A DNA stretch of 40,348 nt from an uncultured bacterium. Its GTDB lineage: Bacteria; Planctomycetota; Uabimicrobiia; Uabimicrobiales; JABWCH01. Below the pieces are notes generated by a model. The model saw nothing but the letters and a program-made list of their open reading frames with translations. It did not search any database and had not been told where the DNA came from. This document shows positions 34,101-40,348 of this stretch, piece by piece; positions within the stretch are counted from its first letter, which is position 1; each line of letters starts with the position of its first letter. The position numbers and the translations under genes were made by a program. Location: contig CALKWO010000017.1 in the NCBI GenBank assembly GCA_938003875.1, positions 1 through 40,348 on the forward strand. The letters are read 5' to 3'.

Positions 34101-34837
34101 ATCCAAAATTTTTCTTTTACGGAAGTAATCAGGGAAGGATGATAGGGCTTTTGGGTTGCCTTGAGTGGAGCTTCGATAGAAAGGCAACCATCAGGTATAC
34201 AGTTTCTTACTGCTGTACCTGCTGGAATCAACACCTGTGTACCTATTATATTAGGCGCAATGATTTGGGTTTGTCCGCCAATAAAGGTTTTAGGAAAAAG
34301 ACCAAACATTTCGCCTGGTACGCCTGGCCCAACAAGAGATGCAAATTTCAGACCATTAGGAGTGAAGTTATAATGAACGGCACCTGAGCCTATTTCTGTA
34401 AAACCAAAAGGCTCTTCTGTCCCGCCGGTGATAAAAACATCGCAAAAATTCAGCAGGCTACCTAAAACCACTTTAATACCCAGAATTGTCATTTTGCAGC
34501 CTACGGTATGGGCTGCTTCTGAAGCTTCCATGAAAAGGGTTCCACCTCGGATTTCTGCGCCTGATCGTACCCTGGCTCCATCCAGAAAAACGCAATTGTC
34601 ATAGTAACCACTGCCTAACTTTACTCCTGTTCCACATCTTACATTAGAATAAACGCCATTAGGTCCAAGAATGCTGTTCTTTCCAAGCAATGTTTTGCTT
34701 CCTTGCAGAGTGATACCAGGCAAAAGGGTTACACCCTGCTCGATATTAGAGGGCAAAACATCCTTTTCAACATAAATTTGTTGTGGTGCAGGGATGATGA
34801 CCCCTCTGGCCTGCAATTCTGTGATGATATTGTTCAT
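31172..34837 (-). CDS. Fusion of GlmU-like left-handed beta-helix and phosphohexomutase
   Basis: This 1221-residue protein begins with a left-handed beta-helix (about 30-215; hexapeptide-like runs such as LGKNSILGPNGVYSNVRCGTG, and EIGSGAVHYNFTPNG), as in sugar acyl- or acetyltransferases. A helical linker of about 310 residues follows. From about 545 comes a complete alpha-D-phosphohexomutase: phosphoserine loop SASHNP (S676), metal loop DGDGDR (866-871), sugar loop AESSGH (971-976) and phosphate loop RPSGTE (1104-1109). The end (1150-1221) resembles a small winged helix. The mutase interconverts a hexose 1- and 6-phosphate. GlmM and GlmU catalyse successive steps to UDP-GlcNAc, so a linked role is plausible, but I see no nucleotidyltransferase domain and no proven acetyltransferase residues. 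AGAGAGG precedes the ATG. Confidence 0.85.
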   Translation of the reverse strand: MNNIITELQARGVIIPAPQQIYVEKDVLPSNIEQGVTLLPGITLQGSKTLLGKNSILGPNGVYSNVRCGTGVKLGSGYYDNCVFLDGARVRSGAEIRGGTLFMEASEAAHTVGCKMTILGIKVVLGSLLNFCDVFITGGTEEPFGFTEIGSGAVHYNFTPNGLKFASLVGPGVPGEMFGLFPKTFIGGQTQIIAPNIIGTQVLIPAGTAVRNCIPDGCLSIEAPLKATQKPYHPSLITSVKEKFWITAMLVSHYHALYYYFMEVRNKFAIKTKNIFLQKLLLEAGDMILANIQERFHWIFDQKEQGQKADLFAKLPLSLELHKKELAKASGNAILFYLKQIQEHESLLSHKEILEHKFLAPCSTLPEQKDFLEMLDMELSCGSFSSYLDFISRFPEQGKRKGQKWLSALVEKKMEEIKEILKSSESFAPIVVESKKNTQEFLPYFSRFQNLYKQNKFLFDGNWNSPQMGLLNGDLHPYTDLQIPAWQLWAIKPEEVSQEKMSALLDILEKWPYPALIHWPYLLSLASKVNDSEITEETIKRACFCFHGTDGLRGPTFVPRKPLSLMESICHFLEKHEITPEFFQALARNTACAFEIFYGKKIDSVLVGCDPRDIYCDDPRHQRIFYQSVVDGLLSTVKQVHDLGVVPIPCMPYALAYYDCQDNSIQASLAVYKSASHNPASQDGLKIFVKSYNNQGSVTYGKAPLELEFTIAALLYKEALKGPQTKEKGIYHKAEKMGGEILTRTMLDTRNLPDAKSIAFVVADLANGAFSAPSYQDMLREILQSMGIESFFFVGNHPDGKNINSNQGKERVGAAHLENTYKITHSDLEEGGKFSGFPCLKALMDFSQQNLEKMKNGYTAWAILVDGDGDRSYVVMYNPVHDYLQVIDGDEALFYQAHALAQTQNLHLLHNLAFTVESSVPFINALIKDLKKYSQVQFLLSEDTPVAPDKINLKLCPVGDKHILRQQCMGAESSGHIVKPYYVIASDLHTRHKVFTGNGILSSLYTIAAISSALHREQETPFLEKIQKILSPYPIPHNDLLYIYFVNKKLWYRNSELWQQVYNFVIEACKPYVLQEVLFRDEKDTLYFLCMDESDNILFSILARPSGTENKFGIKFFGDSTQKTFFEKITESLFPQIAQSMKETKNSLCQDEQKILQYLAKNPHKAISLEELKAYLGISDTGAQNAYFMSIVEALSDKCQKMAFYDGKSLKIKDRGKNFLF

Positions 34838-34865
34838 GATTCCTCTCTATAGAAATAGATTTCCT

Positions 34866-35402
34866 CTAAAAAAGGCCTGCTACAAAAATGGAAGATCCAA
34901 TAAAACCAAAAACACCCATAATCAAACCAGCATAAACCATTTCTCTTTCCTTCTCCTGACATTCCTGAAAATTTCTGATTCCCAGAAAAATGGCCAGAGG
35001 CCCTAAAAGTACTCCAAATCCACAGAGCAAAGAAGCCAGGCCTAGATAAAAGCCTTGCTGTATTTTTTTCTCAAGGCTGGAAACTTTGAGAAATACCTTT
35101 TTGGGAAAAGGGGTATCGGATACAGTTTTATGACAATAAGGACAAATATTTTCTTCGGAACCTATCAGTTGAAAACAATAGGGACATTCCACAATAGTAT
35201 CGCTCTTGTCCACTTCGATTGCAGTTTGCTCTAAAGGAGAAATATCTTCTTCTGGTAAAGGAAGTGCAGTCAAAGCACTTGGTTGCTCTAGCCCAAGAGT
35301 AATGGTAGCCAGGCATCTTGGACATTTTAGCTTTTTATTATAATAGCTATCAGGGACTTTTTTATCATAAGAACAAAAGGGACAATCAAAAAAAACAGCC
35401 AT
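34866..35402 (-). CDS. Zinc-ribbon membrane protein with DUF4190-like tail
   Basis: This 178-residue protein has two zinc ribbons, one with cysteines 7, 10, 27 and 30 and one with 73, 76, 87 and 90, separated by an acidic proline-rich linker. The C-terminal part has two membrane helices (GLASLLCGFGVLLGPLAIFLGI and YAGLIMGVFGFIGSSIFVAGLF) with the spacing of DUF4190-type domains. The ribbons should be cytoplasmic. Function unknown. It ends 28 bases before the beta-helix/phosphohexomutase gene and is probably co-transcribed with it. Confidence 0.75.
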   Translation of the reverse strand: MAVFFDCPFCSYDKKVPDSYYNKKLKCPRCLATITLGLEQPSALTALPLPEEDISPLEQTAIEVDKSDTIVECPYCFQLIGSEENICPYCHKTVSDTPFPKKVFLKVSSLEKKIQQGFYLGLASLLCGFGVLLGPLAIFLGIRNFQECQEKEREMVYAGLIMGVFGFIGSSIFVAGLF

Positions 35403-35768
35403 ATTTTAGTTTTGCAAAACGCGATGTTTTGAAGGACGCCTCCTCGCCCTAAATATAAAAGAGACAGCGCATTGAGTTATTCTAAGAACGGGCATAATTT
35501 TAAATTTTACCACAGAGGCACAGAGAACGCAGAGAAAAATGAAAAGAGAACCACAGATGAACACAAATAAACACTGATTAAATAATCTTCTTGCTGCAAT
35601 TTATTCATGAACATCTATCTAAAAAACGATAAAATTGAAAAAAACTATTATAGAAAATTATTTGTGTTCATCTGTGTTTATCCGTGGTTCAAAAGTTAAG
35701 ATCTCTCTGTGCCCTCTGTGGTTAATTCTATTTTTTTAGTTTATGGCCGTTCGCAGTATAATTTGTGT
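35403..35768. other. Intergenic region dominated by nested inverted repeats
   Basis: This stretch of 366 bases holds no supported gene. Its middle is the ACCACAGA-type inverted repeat at 35509-35722. Confidence 0.8.
35509..35722. repeat. Nested ACCACAGA/ACCACAGAGG inverted repeats
   Basis: The outer arms are ACCACAGAGGCACAGAGA (35509-35526) and TCTCTGTGCCCTCTGTGGT (to 35722). The inner arms are GAACCACAGATGAACACAAA (from 35548) and TTTGTGTTCATCTGTG (35661-35676), continuing to CCGTGGTTC (35690). The loop is about 85 bases. Confidence 0.8.
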
Positions 35769-36569
35769 TTATTGAGAATATTTTTGTTTCAGTTCGTTCA
35801 GGTAGTCTCTGGTTGCTTGATCTCCAACGTTGAGGTTTGGATCAGGGTCTAAGATCAAAAGTTCCAAAAAGAGCTTTTCTGCTTCATCTTTTCTTCCTGC
35901 TTTATAAAGGCAAGCCGATAGGCGTAGATAGCATTCTTTTCTTAAGCTTTCTTTTTCCAGACCCCACTGCATTGTTTTCTGATAGTCCTGTAAGGCATCC
36001 AAGACCTGACCTTTGCCGAAAAAGGCTTCGTTGGCCTTGCAGAATGCTTCAAAACCTGCATTGGCGCAGGATCGCAAAAAGTCTTTCATGGAGACGAGCT
36101 TCTTCAACGTATTGGTATCCCGTCCTTGCCTCCAGGCAAGAGGCTCCCATTCTTTAGGAAACTCAATACTTTTATCCTCTTTGAATTCATAGGCTTTTGT
36201 CCCATAAAATTTTGCATTGGACATATTATCAATCCAATAGTTGCATCCAGCCGCAATCAAGGCGACTGTCATCATCCTGTGCTTTTGTATCTGATTTTTA
36301 GGATAGTAAGAATCTATGAATTTTTCTGCGCGCGGTTTTATGGTTTCATAGTTTTTTTCTATTTCTATTGCTTTCTGATAGATGGTGTCATATTCCAGGT
36401 CAAAGGAAGAATCTTGTATGTCTGTCAGCGGTTGCTCCTGGACGGATACCATCTGGCTCTCTTGGGCTAAAGGTTGTTCTTGTGTTTTTTTGGAACTTTT
36501 GCATCCTACCAGCAAAAAAGGAAGCAAAAAAATAAAAAATATTCTTATGGGGTATTGCTTTGTCTCCAT
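35769..36569 (-). CDS. TPR-containing lipoprotein
   Basis: This 266-residue protein has a clear lipoprotein signal (FLLPFLLVGC, C23), a Gln/Ser-rich spacer and a helical body. The C-terminal half shows TPR-like pairs, including CYLRLSACLYKAGRKDEAEKLFLELLILDPDPN. It is probably anchored to the outer membrane or the periplasmic face and scaffolds other proteins. The start overlaps the kinase-like gene by 25 bases, with GAGGGAAC before the ATG, so the pair is translationally linked. Confidence 0.8.
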   Translation of the reverse strand: METKQYPIRIFFIFLLPFLLVGCKSSKKTQEQPLAQESQMVSVQEQPLTDIQDSSFDLEYDTIYQKAIEIEKNYETIKPRAEKFIDSYYPKNQIQKHRMMTVALIAAGCNYWIDNMSNAKFYGTKAYEFKEDKSIEFPKEWEPLAWRQGRDTNTLKKLVSMKDFLRSCANAGFEAFCKANEAFFGKGQVLDALQDYQKTMQWGLEKESLRKECYLRLSACLYKAGRKDEAEKLFLELLILDPDPNLNVGDQATRDYLNELKQKYSQ

Positions 36570-38173
36570 GTTCCCTCACTTCTGTTGATCTGAATGATGA
36601 TGTTTTCGTTTCTGTCAAATATGATTTGGGCTGTACTGGTTACAGTAGAGCCTTTTTTTACTGTTTCTCGATCAATGATAACCGTGCTAAAACTTATTTC
36701 CATATTATAGTTACCAGGTTTGATCTGTACTTCTGCTGTATTGTTTTTGTTCAGAGTAATCTCCTGCCCATCAATTTTCATTCTCAGATCATTGTCAACA
36801 TACATGACCTGGATGAGATACTTTTTCGCTATAAGCGGATTGGGAGCGTCAGGATTAGGGGCATCAGGAGAATTTACCTGGGTTATGGGAATTACCTCCT
36901 TTGGGCTGACTGGGGTATTTTCAGGTGTTGTAATTTGCTGCTCTGTCTTTCTTTCAGGCTGAATGGGCTGCACTATCTTTCTCTCTGGAGCGACCTTATT
37001 GGATGAACTCCAGGAAAAAAGATTTTTGTTTTCTTCCTTATTGAAAAACCAGATTGCTAAAGGGATCAAAACCAGCAACAACAAAAACCAATAGCCTTTA
37101 GAAGAAGAGGAATATTCTCTTTCTGAGCTGGCAATCTCTTCTGCTTCATCGAATTCCAAAACTGCTTCACCCTTTTCTTCTCCAGGAATATCTTCTACCT
37201 TGATGGATTCCAGGGCTTCCTTCCATTTGATGGGATCTGGGCATTCCTCATAGGTTGTGGCATTCAAAGTCTGATGGAAAAAATCTTGTAAATTTTCGGA
37301 AATAGCCCCCAAAGATTCCAATACTTTCTGGAAAAAAGGATGCTGGGGATTCCCAAACATTTCCTGTGAATACATTGCTCCATCATAAAAAGAAGGGGAT
37401 TCCTGGTTTACCAGTAAAATTTCGCTAATCAGGATCGACAGCGAAAAACGGTCTGCCTTTCGGTTCCAGGATTTTCTGGAATCCCATTTGCTTTTGTCTC
37501 CAATCCAAGATGCCATATACCCTGGAGATCCAGCAGGTGTATTCTTGAAATAATACAGGCTTCCATGAAACATGCTATCCCAGTCAATCAAATAAACGAT
37601 ATTCTCTTGCAAATCCAGCAAGACGCTTTCATGGCAAAGATCTCTATGGGCACAACCTTCCTGTTCCATTTCCACAACAGCTTCCGCCAGACTCAAGGCA
37701 AAAGCGATCCTTTTAGCCAAAGAAAGCTCTAATGAAGCACCTCGTATGCCTTTGGAAACATTCTGCCAGGAGGTTCCAGGCATTTTGGGCATCAGAATTG
37801 TGCCATCAAGCCATTTCGCTAATTCTGCTGAACTATATGCACCTTCCGCTATCTTTATATCCTCTGGAACAAGTACGATTCTCTTGGCAGCAGCCTGAAA
37901 GCTTATGCTTTTAGGCACCAGAGTGCGCACCGAGGAAATATAAGAACGCTCAGGCTGCATTTCCGAGTTGAATTTTTTTAATATCCATTCTCTTTTGTTG
38001 CTAGGCTGGCTGAGGTGAAAAGCTCTCCCCTGCTTACCTTCCTCATAATAGGCAAGATTCTTGAAGCGAGGATGCTGTTGAGGAATAAGCTTTACGCCTC
38101 GAATGAGCGCAGGCAAACCAGATTGTAGCCAGACATTTGCTATTTCCAATGGACTCTCCTTTTCAATAATCAT
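36545..38173 (-). CDS. Membrane kinase-like protein lacking key catalytic residues
   Basis: This 542-residue protein has an N-terminal protein-kinase-like fold (about 30-325), a membrane helix (about 360-376, WFLLLLVLIPLAIWFF), a Pro-rich linker with SPDAPNPDAPNP, and a small beta-rich C-terminal domain outside the membrane (about 455-542). In the catalytic loop HRD is kept (176-178), but the following Lys and Asn are replaced (HRDLCHESV), and DFG reads DWD (197-199). A lysine pair (66-67, ILKKF) could fill the ATP-lysine role. It is either a pseudokinase or an atypical kinase of the type that has LIDWD after the catalytic loop. It follows the AP-superfamily gene by 24 bases and overlaps the TPR lipoprotein gene. 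Confidence 0.78.
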   Translation of the reverse strand: MIIEKESPLEIANVWLQSGLPALIRGVKLIPQQHPRFKNLAYYEEGKQGRAFHLSQPSNKREWILKKFNSEMQPERSYISSVRTLVPKSISFQAAAKRIVLVPEDIKIAEGAYSSAELAKWLDGTILMPKMPGTSWQNVSKGIRGASLELSLAKRIAFALSLAEAVVEMEQEGCAHRDLCHESVLLDLQENIVYLIDWDSMFHGSLYYFKNTPAGSPGYMASWIGDKSKWDSRKSWNRKADRFSLSILISEILLVNQESPSFYDGAMYSQEMFGNPQHPFFQKVLESLGAISENLQDFFHQTLNATTYEECPDPIKWKEALESIKVEDIPGEEKGEAVLEFDEAEEIASSEREYSSSSKGYWFLLLLVLIPLAIWFFNKEENKNLFSWSSSNKVAPERKIVQPIQPERKTEQQITTPENTPVSPKEVIPITQVNSPDAPNPDAPNPLIAKKYLIQVMYVDNDLRMKIDGQEITLNKNNTAEVQIKPGNYNMEISFSTVIIDRETVKKGSTVTSTAQIIFDRNENIIIQINRSEGTWRQSNTP

Positions 38174-38197
38174 GAAATTTTTGGCATATATTTCTTA

Positions 38198-40258
38198 TCA
38201 GTCCCATAAGGGTCTGCCATCAAAATGGCATTTTTCCATTTCTTCTTTTTTGAAGCCCAGAATATGTAAGACTGTAGGGGCAATATCATAAAGAGAGGGG
38301 TTTTCTTTCGCTATTTTCTTGTTGCAAAAAATCACTCCTGGGATAAGTTCGGGAGCAATCATGTGGTCTCCTGACCATTTTCTGAGATTGTCTTCGAGTA
38401 AAATTTCAGGAACAGCCCCCAGGGCAGTTTGCCATGATGCTCTGTATCCTTTGTTCAGGCCAATATAGAGGTCAGGGGCTTCTTGAGCGAAATCTCCCTG
38501 AAAAATTTCTGTGCCATCATAGACCTTATAGACTACTTTACTTCCTTTGGGTTCATCATACCAATTTAACAGCTTTTCTGCAATTTCCTTTTTTATTTTT
38601 TCGCTTTCTTCTCCAGGAGAGACTATGCCTTTGTTCTCTCGGCCTTTCTGGTTGATATAGATCGCCCCAAAACCTATACTATAAGCTTTTGTTTTACTCC
38701 AGTCAATATCCTGTAGCAATTCTTTTCCATAAGTACTATAAGGATTAGAAAGAGTCAGATAACCATTTTTTCTTAACCAGGTATTGATGTGTACTGAGCG
38801 TCGGAATGTATCAAAACCATGATCAGACAGAACGATTAAGGTATCATCGGGTTGTATTTTTTGTAGAATATCGCCCAGGATTTCATCCATTTTTTTGTAC
38901 CAATAGACAATAAGATTCTTGTATTTTTCAGACGCATCCTTTTCGTACATGGGATGCTCTGGGTCTCTGTAACGCCAGAACATATGCTGTATAATATCAG
39001 AATCTTCGAAATAGCAGAATAGTATACCAGAGCGAAACTTGTGAAATTCCAGATCAAGCATTCTTTTTTTATCCTTGTGGACTTCTTCCGCCTGCTCCAA
39101 AAATAAATCTTCGCTGATGATTTTTTCATTGACTGCCCATGTGTCCAGAGGCATACCTTGTGTGCTAAAAAGGCCAAGAGTATCAGCAAGATCTTTGCTA
39201 TAGGAGCGTGGATAGGAAATATCATAAAGAGGGGATCTGGGATCAAACTGGATAGGGCTTATATACAGCTCAAAATGAGGCTCCGTATTTACCAGCAAAA
39301 ATTGAAAAATACCATGCGCCTTTTTCCAGAAATCCAGATCGAACCTGACTTCCTGCCATCCGCTCCATTTTCCTTTTTGTAAAGTAAGCTGCTTTTTCTG
39401 GAATTCTATTTTTACCATTCCTGGTTTTTCTATAACGACTTTAAAAGGCACTGTTACATTCTCGGTTTTTCCCTTCCAGCCTGTTACCCTAGGGCCAAAA
39501 AGATTCAGAACCATCAAGTCGGATTTCTTTACAGGAAAAAATTTACCGCCTACTTCGTTGCGTGTTTTGGTAGGGTCTGAAGTATAAAATGTAAACGTAC
39601 CCTGAGTTCCTAAAATATCAGGCACTCCCATCCCTGCCAGAATCTTTCCTGCAACTTTATCTGGAGGAAACGTCATAGGGCAGGCCAAAAGAACAGAAGG
39701 AATGTTCTTATCCGAAGCATATTCCCAAAAACATTTGCTTTGAATTACCCTGCAAGCCTTGCTTCCCTGAAAGTTTGCCAGAGTCAGATCCAGACCATAG
39801 TTTGCAGGATTCCTCTTGATAAAATCGTATAGTCCATGCTTTCCTGGGTTTTGGCCTGTGGCAAAGGTAGACCAGGCAACAGGCGATTGGGATGGATTGG
39901 TCGTCCCCAAAGTAGAATAGCTCCCTTCTGTTTTTAGCCTGGCAAAATTAGGGAACTGACCTTCTTGCATTCCTTGTTCTATAATATCGGGGCTAAGCCC
40001 ATCAAAACCTAAAATTATAATCTTACGAGAAAAATCCGATTTTTTTTCCAAGATACTTTCTCCTAAAACAACGAAAGCCAAAACTAGCAAACTCCCAATC
40101 ACCCATTTTTGATGTTTTTTCAACCACAGACCTGTTTTTTTAAAGAAAAAAAGAAGGCTGCTGAAACCAACGACGGCTATGCCAATCATCCAGGAAAATA
40201 AAGAAAAAAAAGCAACGCCTGTTCCTGGATCAATATATCCAAAACTACAATAATTCAT
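38198..40258 (-). CDS. Membrane-anchored AP-superfamily phosphodiesterase/phosphohydrolase
   Basis: This 686-residue protein starts with the motif GYIDPGTG and two membrane helices (about 14-39 and 52-70), followed by an alkaline-phosphatase-superfamily domain. The first metal ligand is D86 (ILGFDGLSPD); the nucleophile region is NPSQSPVAWSTFATG, with S125 the likely nucleophile; the pattern PGKHGLYDF follows; later metal sites are LSDHGFDTF and GDH in KWSGDHMIAPE. Related enzymes hydrolyse nucleotide or phospholipid phosphodiesters, or transfer phospho-headgroups. The catalytic domain should be periplasmic. The frame extends to a GTG at 40312, but AAAGG before the ATG at 40258 and the YIDPGTG start favour the shorter form. 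It is the first gene of a three-gene operon. Confidence 0.85.
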   Translation of the reverse strand: MNYCSFGYIDPGTGVAFFSLFSWMIGIAVVGFSSLLFFFKKTGLWLKKHQKWVIGSLLVLAFVVLGESILEKKSDFSRKIIILGFDGLSPDIIEQGMQEGQFPNFARLKTEGSYSTLGTTNPSQSPVAWSTFATGQNPGKHGLYDFIKRNPANYGLDLTLANFQGSKACRVIQSKCFWEYASDKNIPSVLLACPMTFPPDKVAGKILAGMGVPDILGTQGTFTFYTSDPTKTRNEVGGKFFPVKKSDLMVLNLFGPRVTGWKGKTENVTVPFKVVIEKPGMVKIEFQKKQLTLQKGKWSGWQEVRFDLDFWKKAHGIFQFLLVNTEPHFELYISPIQFDPRSPLYDISYPRSYSKDLADTLGLFSTQGMPLDTWAVNEKIISEDLFLEQAEEVHKDKKRMLDLEFHKFRSGILFCYFEDSDIIQHMFWRYRDPEHPMYEKDASEKYKNLIVYWYKKMDEILGDILQKIQPDDTLIVLSDHGFDTFRRSVHINTWLRKNGYLTLSNPYSTYGKELLQDIDWSKTKAYSIGFGAIYINQKGRENKGIVSPGEESEKIKKEIAEKLLNWYDEPKGSKVVYKVYDGTEIFQGDFAQEAPDLYIGLNKGYRASWQTALGAVPEILLEDNLRKWSGDHMIAPELIPGVIFCNKKIAKENPSLYDIAPTVLHILGFKKEEMEKCHFDGRPLWD

Positions 40259-40348
40259 CAGAGAACCTTTCATTGGATTTTTGGGAAAAAATGAGACAAT
40301 GTTAAATTCCACATATTGGCTAGCAATGACTTATAGCGAAAATTGCAT

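Overview
The window is chromosomal DNA of a low-GC Gram-negative bacterium (roughly 40% GC, judged by eye). The gene content suggests the Planctomycetes / PVC superphylum. Pointers are Ser/Thr kinases linked to PQQ-type propellers, two PEP-CTERM proteins, a K+-dependent membrane pyrophosphatase, an AP-superfamily enzyme with an N-terminal YIDPGTG motif, and several large proteins with planctomycete-like architecture. No rRNA gene fixes the lineage, so this stays an inference. I saw no tRNA, rRNA, CRISPR array, transposase or phage gene.

Layout. 1-4587 (-): a type II topoisomerase pair, parE-parC, with overlapping genes. 4793-6836 (+): an RluA/RluD pseudouridine synthase overlapping a STAS / zinc-ribbon / GHKL-kinase fusion, behind a good sigma70-type promoter. 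6999-7656 (+): a MntA-HepT toxin-antitoxin pair. 7755-8660 (+): an EamA transporter. 8670-12451 (-): TPR membrane protein, PIG-L deacetylase, MoaB/Mog, cupin and a large transglutaminase-like protein. 12566-14259 (-): two PEP-CTERM surface proteins. 14260-14791: a 532-base gene-free region with two kinds of repeat. 14792-20561 (-): a tight three-gene operon of a soluble Ser/Thr kinase, a conserved membrane protein and a 1189-residue membrane-anchored PQQ propeller protein, which looks like a receptor kinase split over several polypeptides.

20562-20954: a divergent intergenic region with a strong hairpin. 20955-23828 (+): hppA plus a conserved unknown. 24067-25324 (+): DUF192 lipoprotein, small membrane protein and rnpA, the last away from its usual rpmH/yidC neighbours. 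25333-27237 (-): NlpC/P60 hydrolase, DCC-family protein and a 52-residue membrane protein. 27350-30988 (-): a 1212-residue exported coiled-coil protein with about six degenerate internal repeats. 31172-35402 (-): zinc-ribbon membrane protein followed by a 1221-residue fusion of a GlmU-like left-handed beta-helix with a phosphohexomutase. 35769-40258 (-): a membrane AP-superfamily phosphohydrolase, a membrane kinase-like protein lacking key catalytic residues, and a TPR lipoprotein.

Intergenic DNA carries at least four families of short dispersed repeat. One copy of one family also forms the terminator of the phosphohexomutase fusion gene. The best candidates for something new are the split kinase/propeller operon, the beta-helix/phosphohexomutase fusion, the STAS/zinc-ribbon/GHKL fusion, and the AP-enzyme/kinase-like/TPR operon. 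Functions given for these are inferences from motifs read by eye.
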